NCBI GenBank assembly: GCA_015490695.1
Contig: WFXK01000124.1
Coordinates: 1 to 6,425, forward strand
Direction: 5' to 3'
Source of the DNA: Bacteroidota bacterium
Lineage (GTDB): Bacteria > Bacteroidota > Bacteroidia > SpSt-205 > S141-50
DNA length: 6,425 nt
Shown here piece by piece: positions 1-6,415 of this stretch. The notes beneath the pieces are model-generated. The model saw only the letters and a program-made list of their open reading frames with translations. It ran no database searches and was not told where the DNA came from. Position 1 is the stretch's first letter. Every line of letters begins with the position of its first letter. The position numbers and the translations under genes were made by a program.

Positions 1-678
1 ATCCAAGGCTGCTGCCGCACCCGGCGCTAAAAGCACCCCCACTACCGCATAAGGAATCGTGTCTCCCCCTGTAATGAACGTTTCCATATACCGCGTAAAC
101 CACACATCATAACGCCCCTTATTCGGTTCTATAAAAGGAGTGGCCAAATCAGAGAAACGAAATGCTGTAAAATACCGCTGTGTATCCACTGAAATAGTTA
201 AAACCGTATCTATACGATGGTCTAAGGTTGCTATCCGAAAAGTTCTTTGTTTACCACTGCATTGCATAGGCAACAGCTTCCAATAGCCTAAACGTTGTCC
301 TTGCAGGTTACGTCCAAGGTCTACTACCATGGCTTTTTTGTGTTGCCACCATCTTCCTGCCGCACTGCTGTCTAAATTCCCTGAAGGAGCATCCCAACGC
401 CACTGCAAAGTACTTGGTACAACTTGCACCTCAAAACTATCTATCCATGCTAATTGCATCCCACGAGCACCATTCAAAACCAAATAACACCCTTCTTCTA
501 CCCAACCTATGTCCCAATCCTCTACATGATTGAAGCCAACTTCCTGTGCCGACTCAAAATCCCAATAACGCTGATAACGATAATCACTTCCTAATACAAC
601 CTCGTAAGTCTGTGCAGGATAAACAGGCGGCTCAATCGGTAACTCCCTATCGCAATGCGTTAAAAAACATATTGACAA
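1..678 (-). CDS. HmuY-family (heme-binding) probable lipoprotein, 3' end missing
   Basis: An open minus-strand frame runs off the left edge of the window, giving at least 226 codons. Its last visible part has the HmuY-family core: YDVWFTRY (residues 190-197 counted from the TTG at 678) followed by YAVVGVLL (210-217). WDF and DWDIGW occur earlier. HmuY proteins of Bacteroidota are surface lipoproteins that bind heme and pass it to a TonB-dependent receptor; roughly the last 60 residues of the domain should lie outside the window. The start is unclear. TTG at 678 overlaps the receptor gene by 19 bp but leaves a very short signal (MSICFLTHC, possible lipid Cys9 with an unusual His at -1). The hydrophobic run LLCALSICFL begins upstream in the same frame, so the real start may be a rare ATA at 711 or the ATG at 792, the latter giving a 133-bp overlap. 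Candidate ligand residues include His51, His113 and His154. The family call is fairly firm; ligand and start are inference. Confidence 0.8.
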   Translation of the reverse strand, partial: MSICFLTHCDRELPIEPPVYPAQTYEVVLGSDYRYQRYWDFESAQEVGFNHVEDWDIGWVEEGCYLVLNGARGMQLAWIDSFEVQVVPSTLQWRWDAPSGNLDSSAAGRWWQHKKAMVVDLGRNLQGQRLGYWKLLPMQCSGKQRTFRIATLDHRIDTVLTISVDTQRYFTAFRFSDLATPFIEPNKGRYDVWFTRYMETFITGGDTIPYAVVGVLLAPGAAAALD

Positions 679-2807
679 CGCACAAAGTAACTGCGTCCGT
701 AACTGAGGTATTGTTGTGCTGCATGAACGCCCGCGCTCACTATCGGCGCCACCTGACGAACGTTGAAAAGATTCTTTATACCAATAACCCATCGCAATGT
801 ATGTTTACGAAAAACAAAACGACGACTTACCGAAAAATCTGCTAAAGCATAAGGAGACTGATAACGACTTACCAACGTCTCCCCTTCATAAATCAAATAA
901 GGACTTCTACCAAAGTAATGCACATAAAGCGCTGCAAACCAACGCTCCTTCCATTTTACTTGTACACGTCCTGTAAGCTCCCACAGTTGCGAGCGATAAA
1001 AAGGAGTATTTTGGTCGGTGAATGCTACAAAGACGCTACTTCCAAAAATCCCCTTTTGGAATTGACTACTTAAACGCACCCCCTTGCTTTGCCATACTCC
1101 TATGTTGGCATAAGTAAACAAATTGGTTGTAGGGTCTATAAGCACTAAAGTAATGAGGTTATAGACAACATTATAAAAAAGGAAAGCCTCGGCGTTATAA
1201 AAAGGTCTACGATATTGCACTAATGTTTGCCAATAATGGGATTTTTCTGCTTGTAGATTAGGATTTCCTTGGATGTTATGATTGACATCTACGAAGTACA
1301 AATAGCGTTCTTTGAAGGAGGGGGCGCGAAAGCCTGCTGCATAGCCTGTATACCACTTCCAACGTCCTTTTTGCCACTGAAGCGACAATGCAGGAATAAG
1401 CGGTAAAGGAAATTGCGTATTATATCCCCAACGTAAAGCGGGCGTCCACTGCCAAGAACGCCACTTAAAAGTGTATTGTAAAAAACCACTTAATTCATCC
1501 ATCGCTTGAACTCCAAGGAGCCGCTTGCCTAAACCCTGCTGACGGCTCCACTCTACTCCACCTAAAAAACGAGCTGACTTCTGAACCCACAACCGCACTA
1601 ACTGCGTCTGGAACCTCGTAGTATCCTGTAAAGAAGGGTCCGAAACAGGGACCTCAGATAAATCCGTCAAATCTTTCACAACTGTATACTTCCTGCGCTC
1701 ATAAAAATGATAGCTATACGTCCCCTCCCAATACCACTGCTTATTCCCCTTATAACGAACTTTTATCCAAGGTTGCAGGCGTAAAGTGTAGTAATAATCA
1801 TCTAAAGCGGTTGTATAAAAAGGCGGCTTAGGATAACCACGATTATAGATTTTATCTTTACTACCCCAAAGTTGTGCTTGAATATTCCACACTTCTCCGT
1901 GCCATTGATAAAACAATCGTGTGGTGTACAACTCCCTTGGCTTCCACAACTTCACCCTTTGCGAATCGGCTCTAATAGGTTGAAAAAGGTCCCACGTTGG
2001 CTCCTGCGGAGACCAACCATTAAAAAATAAACGATTGAAGGTAAAACTCCATGCATGTCGCTTCCCCGCACCCACAGTAACGCTGTTTTCTACTTTCCCA
2101 ACGGACTCATAAAAAGCATTGACACGGGCATGTAAACCAGTGTCTTTTTGTGTAATAAGATGAATAGTACCTCCCAAAGCATCACTTCCGTATTGCAAAG
2201 ACAACGGACCATAAATCACTTCTATTTTTTCCACAGGGTCTATGTTCAATTGAGCTAAATCAATTTGTCCATCTAATCTTCCCTCTACAGGAACTCCATC
2301 TAAAAGGATTTTTACTTGTCTTCCGCTATTGCCTAACATTGTGATACGGCTACCGAGGATAGGGTCATATTGAATTTGGATTTGCGGTAGCTGTTTTAGG
2401 GCTTCTTCTGCAGTGATTGCCCCCATAGTCTCCATTGTTTGTTTAGAGAGCACTTCGGTAGGGTAGGGGAAAGTACGCTGAGGAACAATGGTCGCGGTTA
2501 AAAAGACTTCTTTTAAGTCATAAAGACGAAAGGGGAGGCGGTAAAAAAAGGTATCCAAGCGGCTATACAACGTATCACGCAACGGGGGATAAAGGGGGTG
2601 CTCAATGGAAAGATAAACAGGGGGGATGAAAGCACAAGCAATAAACGCACAACCATGGCTATCGCTTCGTGCTTCACACGTCTGATGCGCCATCTTTAAA
2701 CGTACCACTGCATCCACAACCGCCTCCCCATCGTCATCCTGTATGAAAACAACGATGTTTTGCGCAAAAGTCACACCAAGAAAAAGCCATAAAAGGGCAC
2801 TTCTCAT
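660..2807 (-). CDS. TonB-dependent outer-membrane receptor, heme/cobalamin type (HmuR-like)
   Basis: 715 residues, full length. A Sec signal peptide (about 1-15, ending TFA-Q) is followed by a carboxypeptidase-regulatory-like domain (about 17-95), a plug (about 100-220, with LLDGVPVEGRLDG at 168-180 and GPLSLQYGSDALGG at 200-213), and a 22-strand-type barrel ending in aromatic YVF. Barrel motifs FRAP (493-496) and NPNL (515-518) bracket His510. In heme receptors such as HemR and HmuR, FRAP/YRAP and NPNL/NPDL bracket a functional histidine. I see no histidine in the plug before His216, so the second histidine known from HmuR has no obvious counterpart. Cys44, Cys53 and Cys58 in the N-terminal domain are unusual. 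The protein should import a ligand too large for porins using TonB energy. The start ATG overlaps the chelatase stop (ATGA, 2804-2807), implying translational coupling. HmuY-like genes on both sides favour heme or a related tetrapyrrole, but cobalamin cannot be excluded because Bacteroidota receptors of both kinds share these motifs. Confidence 0.92.
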   Translation of the reverse strand: MRSALLWLFLGVTFAQNIVVFIQDDDGEAVVDAVVRLKMAHQTCEARSDSHGCAFIACAFIPPVYLSIEHPLYPPLRDTLYSRLDTFFYRLPFRLYDLKEVFLTATIVPQRTFPYPTEVLSKQTMETMGAITAEEALKQLPQIQIQYDPILGSRITMLGNSGRQVKILLDGVPVEGRLDGQIDLAQLNIDPVEKIEVIYGPLSLQYGSDALGGTIHLITQKDTGLHARVNAFYESVGKVENSVTVGAGKRHAWSFTFNRLFFNGWSPQEPTWDLFQPIRADSQRVKLWKPRELYTTRLFYQWHGEVWNIQAQLWGSKDKIYNRGYPKPPFYTTALDDYYYTLRLQPWIKVRYKGNKQWYWEGTYSYHFYERRKYTVVKDLTDLSEVPVSDPSLQDTTRFQTQLVRLWVQKSARFLGGVEWSRQQGLGKRLLGVQAMDELSGFLQYTFKWRSWQWTPALRWGYNTQFPLPLIPALSLQWQKGRWKWYTGYAAGFRAPSFKERYLYFVDVNHNIQGNPNLQAEKSHYWQTLVQYRRPFYNAEAFLFYNVVYNLITLVLIDPTTNLFTYANIGVWQSKGVRLSSQFQKGIFGSSVFVAFTDQNTPFYRSQLWELTGRVQVKWKERWFAALYVHYFGRSPYLIYEGETLVSRYQSPYALADFSVSRRFVFRKHTLRWVIGIKNLFNVRQVAPIVSAGVHAAQQYLSYGRSYFVRCQYVF

Positions 2808-3862
2808 AAAGTTGCTTTTGCTTGTTCAATCTGTAGTTGTATCCATTGCGTTATAGCGGGGTGAGGCAGCAACGCTTTCCCATTCCAACGATAACGTAAC
2901 CCCTGCAAACGCCGCTCTATACCCTTTTCTATACCACCTTCACTAAGCAACAAAGGTACTACTAATGCTGTTCCCGAACGCCCTGCTTGACGAACTAAAG
3001 CCCTTAAATGATTTTTTGCCTGCTCATAAATCAAAGGGGGAGCATCATCTCGGACCGTTACACAAAAAATCCCCCGATAATAACGCTCGTGTTGCCTTGC
3101 CATTGCATCTATCTGCTGCGCTAATTTCTCCATATCCTCTAACCATCTTTGATTATACGTTTCCTCATTTGGTCCGTGTGCTACTAAAATAATAGTTTCT
3201 TTTTCAGGTGCTTTACTTAAAGCCAAAATCCGTTCATAAAGAATCTGCGCTACAAGCGGGTGCGCCCCCAAAGCAGAAGTCAAAACAATCTTCTTAAAAC
3301 CATGTGCTATAGGCTTTAACTGCTGAACCTGCATCTGATAATGCTGTAAAAACTTCTGATAACGTTCCACCAGTTCAGAGCGCAATGCTTCGTCTTTTAC
3401 ATGATAACGAACCATTGCTTCAAAAACCGCAACCGAAGGACGTTCTTGATAAACATAAGTGTACGCCGCTGCAGGAAAATGCTTTTTTAATTGTTGGAAA
3501 AAATCCATAAAATGGTGCAACATCACCATAGGCTGTTCAGGCGGCTCAGACTGTAAACCCAAAAGATAACGTGTCTGCTCTAAGATAGGACTATGTTCAG
3601 AGATAAATAAAGGAACAGCAATCACATGGGTAACGCCTTGGCTTTCTAAGGTTTGTAGTCCTTCTTTTAAGGTTTTTGGATTTGCCATGCCGAAAGCGAT
3701 GGCTGTAGGATATTGTTTTGTGATAGGTTCTACGATTTTTTTTACATTTTCATTCCAAGTGGGCTGACCGCCGTGTGCCATAATCAGCACACCAATCTTA
3801 TTTTGCGCCCACGCCGTTAAAAAGACAATCCCACAAACAATCCATAACCGTAGCATAAGCAT
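2804..3862 (-). CDS. Exported two-domain CbiX/SirB-like tetrapyrrole metal chelatase
   Basis: 352 residues. A Sec signal peptide (about 1-19, hydrophobic IVCGIVFLTAWA then Gln) predicts a periplasmic location, unlike cytoplasmic CbiX/SirB, which insert Co or Fe into sirohydrochlorin. Two class II chelatase halves are visible. The N-half has IGVLIMAHGG (23-32, His30), FGMANPKTLKEGL (57-69) and VPLFISEHS (83-91, His90). The C-half has ILVAHGPNEE (225-234, His229) and VPLLLSEGG (302-310), ending in LLPHP (331-335). In classical CbiX a second histidine follows the VPLF strand. In the N-half His90 lies near but not exactly in that place; in the C-half it is Gly, so the C-half may be structural. 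A helical linker (about 105-215) joins the halves. The gene abuts the preceding stop with no gap (TAG then ATG) and overlaps the receptor by 4 bp. ATG at 3856 is a possible alternative start. Exported chelatases have a precedent in the periplasmic CbiK of Desulfovibrio. Metal insertion, metal or heme removal, or a heme-carrier role are all possible; the substrate is unproven. Confidence 0.85.
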   Translation of the reverse strand: MLMLRLWIVCGIVFLTAWAQNKIGVLIMAHGGQPTWNENVKKIVEPITKQYPTAIAFGMANPKTLKEGLQTLESQGVTHVIAVPLFISEHSPILEQTRYLLGLQSEPPEQPMVMLHHFMDFFQQLKKHFPAAAYTYVYQERPSVAVFEAMVRYHVKDEALRSELVERYQKFLQHYQMQVQQLKPIAHGFKKIVLTSALGAHPLVAQILYERILALSKAPEKETIILVAHGPNEETYNQRWLEDMEKLAQQIDAMARQHERYYRGIFCVTVRDDAPPLIYEQAKNHLRALVRQAGRSGTALVVPLLLSEGGIEKGIERRLQGLRYRWNGKALLPHPAITQWIQLQIEQAKATL

Positions 3863-5083
3863 CTATTTTATAAAAATCCACTTCGCTGTGTGATAACTAT
3901 GGCTTTTTACCTGTAAAAGGTAACTTCCTTGTGCAACAGACGGCAATTCTAAAGTATAAGTTTGCATTCCTACTCTTCCTTGAATACGCCATTGTGCTAC
4001 CTTTTGCCCCATCGGCGTATAAAGCACAAAGGTCAAAGGCTGCGACTGTAACTGATATAGAACCACATTTAACACGTCACCACGCTGATAAACTCCTAAA
4101 ATAGCCCGATTAGAACGCGCTCCCTCTGTAGAAGAAAGTACTTTTTCAAGATAAAAATAAATGTTCCCTGTAGAACTACCATCAAAACCCGTAAATACTA
4201 ATTTATAAACATTCCCATTGGGGTCCTTAACGAAGTACGTTAAAGAATCCACAATTTCATAAGAGAAAGTTTGATTGTTAAAGGCTTTCCAGTCATACCC
4301 TATAACATTCATAGCGCTATCTAAGGGTTGATTTTGCCAAGTAGATTGGTCTACGGGAATACCTCGTACTTCAGCAACACCAACATCTTTATCTTGCAGT
4401 ACTCCTGTTACTAAATAGAACATTCCTGGAGCGACTTCCGTAGTAAAGCGAGTAAAAAGAAGGTCCCATTGAGCGGGTTCTAAATCTAAAACTTGATTGT
4501 TTATCAAATCTACATAGACAAAGCGTTTATTAGGATAATTATTTTTTACAATTTGCAATAATTGTTCATTGCTGCAATCTAAGTTAGAGTAGCGGATGGT
4601 CCATGTGCCGTTGGCATCTAAACGGACAATCCATATTCGTTTCCATTGGTTATTGGGTAGTTGTAACAAATAGATGGAGTCGCCGTCCACATTATGGGAA
4701 ATCATATCATAGATTCCCCATCCTACGTCAAAGTTATTTTGGAAGTTATTAAAGGCGCCGTTTTCCCAAGCGGTATCACTATTATAATAAGGTAGCCACC
4801 CGTTTCCTGTAGTATCAAATTGAGCGCAATTCCAATGGCTGGTGTCTCCTTTGGTATAAAGATAGAGCTTCACTCCTACAGCGTCATTTACACGAACAGC
4901 AACGCTTCGTGGCTCTACGCTAAAGGCAATGTGCCATTGGTCGTTCAAGACGGGTGTTTTGGTCTGCGTAGCTAAATGATAAAAGACGCTTTGTGCGTAA
5001 CCTGCTCCTAAGGAGACACTATCGTTTGCTATAATCTGGGCACTCAAATAGCCCACTAACCCTACTAATACAACTAATCGCAT
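3863..5083 (-). CDS. HmuY-family secreted protein with T9SS type A sorting domain
   Basis: 406 residues. A short Sec signal peptide (about 1-15, YLSA-Q) leads into a region common in Bacteroidota secreted proteins (DSVSLGAGYA at 21-30, NSDTAWENGAFN at 101-112, GWGIYDMISHNVDGDS at 121-136). A HmuY-type domain follows: WDLLFTRF (206-213), FYLVTGVL (222-229), IGYDWKAF (261-268), LTYFVK (281-286) and YKLVFTGF (293-300). The final part, about 326-406, is a T9SS type A sorting domain: ILGVYQRG, then LYTPMGQKV (354-362), GSYLLQVKS (386-394) and a basic C-terminus IFIK. Such domains are recognised by the Por machinery, removed, and the protein is released or fixed to A-LPS on the cell surface. It probably binds heme or a similar ligand at or beyond the surface and feeds the downstream receptor. 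It is the first gene of the operon, with promoter and palindromes just upstream; the ATG has no clear Shine-Dalgarno sequence. His36, His51, His83 and His130 are candidate ligands, none assigned. Confidence 0.9.
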   Translation of the reverse strand: MRLVVLVGLVGYLSAQIIANDSVSLGAGYAQSVFYHLATQTKTPVLNDQWHIAFSVEPRSVAVRVNDAVGVKLYLYTKGDTSHWNCAQFDTTGNGWLPYYNSDTAWENGAFNNFQNNFDVGWGIYDMISHNVDGDSIYLLQLPNNQWKRIWIVRLDANGTWTIRYSNLDCSNEQLLQIVKNNYPNKRFVYVDLINNQVLDLEPAQWDLLFTRFTTEVAPGMFYLVTGVLQDKDVGVAEVRGIPVDQSTWQNQPLDSAMNVIGYDWKAFNNQTFSYEIVDSLTYFVKDPNGNVYKLVFTGFDGSSTGNIYFYLEKVLSSTEGARSNRAILGVYQRGDVLNVVLYQLQSQPLTFVLYTPMGQKVAQWRIQGRVGMQTYTLELPSVAQGSYLLQVKSHSYHTAKWIFIK

Positions 5084-5084
5084 A

Positions 5085-5104
5085 GCGCTGGATAAATCCA
5101 GCGC
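5085..5104. promoter_or_regulatory. 20-bp palindrome between -7 box and start codon (possible operator)
   Basis: GCGCTGGAT and ATCCAGCGC form perfect 9-bp arms around a 2-nt AA centre. The palindrome starts one base from the ATG of the T9SS/HmuY gene and its far edge includes the terminal base of the TAnnTTTG box. If the promoter call is right, transcription starts inside it, so a DNA operator for a repressor is more likely than a full mRNA hairpin. No T-run follows on either strand in the sense needed for a terminator. The binding protein is unknown. Confidence 0.6.
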
Positions 5105-5135
5105 AAAAATACATATTGTTTAGAATAAGTCCAAA
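5104..5135 (-). promoter_or_regulatory. Bacteroidota-type promoter of the HmuY/chelatase/receptor operon
   Basis: Read on the minus strand, TTTG (5135-5132) is followed after exactly 20 nt by TATTTTTG (5111-5104). This fits the -33 TTTG and -7 TAnnTTTG elements used by the Bacteroidota primary sigma factor. The start site would be near 5099, giving a leader of only about 15 nt with no Shine-Dalgarno sequence. The spacer holds an imperfect inverted repeat (ACTTATT-N6-AATATGT, 6 of 7 positions pairing, 5111-5130), which could be another binding site or chance in AT-rich DNA. Confidence 0.6.
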
Positions 5136-5142
5136 TAAAAAT

Positions 5143-5158
5143 TGTGATTTAAATCACA
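5143..5158. promoter_or_regulatory. Perfect CRP/FNR-family-like dyad TGTGA-N6-TCACA
   Basis: TGTGATTTAAATCACA is a perfect 16-bp palindrome that matches the classical CRP half-sites TGTGA and TCACA with the standard 6-bp spacing. It lies 7 bp upstream of the -33 TTTG and its centre would be at about -52 from the predicted start, so an activator of the Crp/Fnr family is plausible. Alternative: it is 11 bp past the stop of the TPR lipoprotein gene and, read on the minus strand, is followed by ATTTTTATTT, so it could be a weak GC-poor intrinsic terminator for that gene. Both roles could coexist. Confidence 0.5.
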
Positions 5159-5169
5159 TTGGGATAAAA

Positions 5170-5724
5170 CTACGGTACAGAAGACTTTTGTTGAAGACTG
5201 TCTAAAATTTCTTCTGGGCTTTTTCCTAAAACTTGTAGTTCTTGTTTTGCTGCTTCTACTAAGGGGTGATTAGGGTATTTTTGAATAAAAGCATAATAGG
5301 CTTTTTTTGCCATCTCGTAATTTTTGATTTCATTAGCCAAGATGTAGGCATAGAGGAAAGCTGCTTGAGCGGCAATCTTTGTCTCAGAAAAATGCATACC
5401 GATTTGTTGATAAAGGGACAAGGCTTTGTGGGGTTGTCTAAGAACGCTATGATAAATGCCTGCGGCTTTGTATAACGCTTTTGCTGCCTCTTCAGGTGCT
5501 TTCTCCGCTAATTGCTCGCTACGCTGCTTGTAAACCCGAATGATTTTCTTTGCTAAAGCAACCCCCTCCTCAGGTAATTGATTTCCAAAACGGGTATAGT
5601 ACTTATGCAATTGATTTTCCCATTTCGTTAATTCCTCATCGGAAACCGCTTGTGGCTCTGAGCTACAAGCTACGACAAACCACAGTGCTAAGCTCGCTGC
5701 CGATGCCCTAATAAAAGTAAACAT
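5170..5724 (-). CDS. TPR-containing lipoprotein
   Basis: 184 residues. The signal peptide ends in a lipobox FVVAC with lipid Cys20, followed by SSEP, so the mature protein is a membrane-anchored lipoprotein. The remainder is almost all helical. Two TPR-like helix pairs are visible, about 77-107 (AAKALYKAAGIYHSVL, then ALSLYQQI) and 117-151 (AAQAAFLYAYILAN, then AKKAYYAFIQKYP). They are followed by HPLVEAA and LGKSPEEIL (166-174), a tail I associate with small TPR proteins of Bacteroidota. TPRs bind proteins, so a scaffold or envelope-assembly role is reasonable, but no specific partner is visible. The ATG at 5724 lies inside the 3' end of the flavin reductase gene (37-bp overlap), so the two are probably co-transcribed. 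It is separated from the heme-uptake operon by the only real intergenic gap in the window and is probably not part of it. Confidence 0.85.
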   Translation of the reverse strand: MFTFIRASAASLALWFVVACSSEPQAVSDEELTKWENQLHKYYTRFGNQLPEEGVALAKKIIRVYKQRSEQLAEKAPEEAAKALYKAAGIYHSVLRQPHKALSLYQQIGMHFSETKIAAQAAFLYAYILANEIKNYEMAKKAYYAFIQKYPNHPLVEAAKQELQVLGKSPEEILDSLQQKSSVP

Positions 5725-6413
5725 AGCGCTTTCTCTAATTGGTTCTGCCGAATTAATTCCTTAGCCCGCTGATGAATCGCCTCTTCAGAAGCATGCGCCT
5801 TTAACATCGCTTTTCCCTCTTGTTCATAAAACGCTTTTAACTCCTCTTCTGTAGGGAAACGCTCTACTAGCGCTAAACGTGCCACGTCGTTCGCACTAAG
5901 CACCGTACTCTTTTTAATAAACTCCGGTAAACCATCCCAACCAATGTTTTCTTTCATCATCGGCTTAGGAAGTTCAAAGATAGCTTCAGGAATCACACGA
6001 CAATAAAAATTTTTCCCCATGCGGGCTGTTAGGTCTAATTTATAAGGGTCGGGCAAACCATCTTCGCCTAAAACCGCTTCATCAATATGCATAAGAAGCA
6101 CTTCACACAGGATTAAATTTCCACTGCCTCCCCAGCCCCCTAATTGGATAACTTCTCGCACCTTGCATTCAAAGTGCACAGGGGCTTCTTTCACACGAGG
6201 AGGCTTTACTTTCTCTGAAGGCAACATCGTTAACCCCGCCCGCTTAAACTCATTCACCCCACGAGCATACGGCGTACTGGTTAAATTCATCTGCTCTACT
6301 AAACGATAAGGAACCACATGAATCACCGCTTCGTAAGTCTCCTGAATATTTAACAACGTATCTTTTTGACTTCCGTCCTTGCCTGCACGGTTCGGACTAA
6401 TAATCAACAAAGG
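5688..6413 (-). CDS. Flavin reductase-family FMN-binding protein, 5' end missing
   Basis: About 241 codons of a flavin reductase-like (DIM6/NTAB-type, split-barrel FMN-binding) protein. Counting from the TTG at 6410, recognisable family stretches are LIISPNR (2-8), KDTLLNI (16-22), NLTSTPYARGVNEF (42-55), AGLTMLPSEKVKPPRVKEAPVHFECKV in pieces across 58-84, GGWGGSGNLILCEV (91-104) and LTARMGKNFYCR (127-138). Such proteins reduce flavin with NAD(P)H or use bound FMN for another redox reaction; which one is not visible. Family members I know run to about 290 residues and have some 50 residues before PLLIISP, so the real start lies beyond the window. TTG at 6410 would remove that N-terminal strand and is not credible. 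The in-frame TAA at 6423-6425 sits in probable adapter sequence. The C-terminus (about 203-240) is a helical extension ending LEKALCLLLLGH. It overlaps the lipoprotein gene by 37 bp. Confidence 0.85.
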   Translation of the reverse strand, partial: PLLIISPNRAGKDGSQKDTLLNIQETYEAVIHVVPYRLVEQMNLTSTPYARGVNEFKRAGLTMLPSEKVKPPRVKEAPVHFECKVREVIQLGGWGGSGNLILCEVLLMHIDEAVLGEDGLPDPYKLDLTARMGKNFYCRVIPEAIFELPKPMMKENIGWDGLPEFIKKSTVLSANDVARLALVERFPTEEELKAFYEQEGKAMLKAHASEEAIHQRAKELIRQNQLEKALCLLLLGHRQRA

Positions 6414-6415
6414 AG

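Noticed and set aside
546..845. Plus-strand ORF of 99 codons
   Set aside because: It lies antisense to the receptor C-terminus and the start of the second HmuY gene, has no recognisable domain, and the minus-strand proteins there show clear family motifs.
1289..1489. Minus-strand ORF of 66 codons
   Set aside because: It is in another frame inside the receptor barrel, which is continuous and well formed across this stretch.
2965..3192. Plus-strand ORF of 75 codons
   Set aside because: Antisense shadow of the chelatase C-half, whose AHG and VPLL motifs are in the minus-strand frame.
5085..5104. Palindrome as an intrinsic terminator
   Set aside because: On the minus strand it is followed by TATGCG, not a T-run, and on the plus strand by A residues with no gene upstream to terminate.
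5266..5475. Plus-strand ORF of 69 codons
   Set aside because: Antisense shadow of the TPR lipoprotein, with no promoter or domain of its own.
5722..5730. AGCGCTATG shared by the starts of the TPR lipoprotein and the T9SS/HmuY genes
   Set aside because: In the lipoprotein case these bases are part of the flavin reductase coding sequence and have no palindromic partner, so a nine-base coincidence is the simplest explanation.
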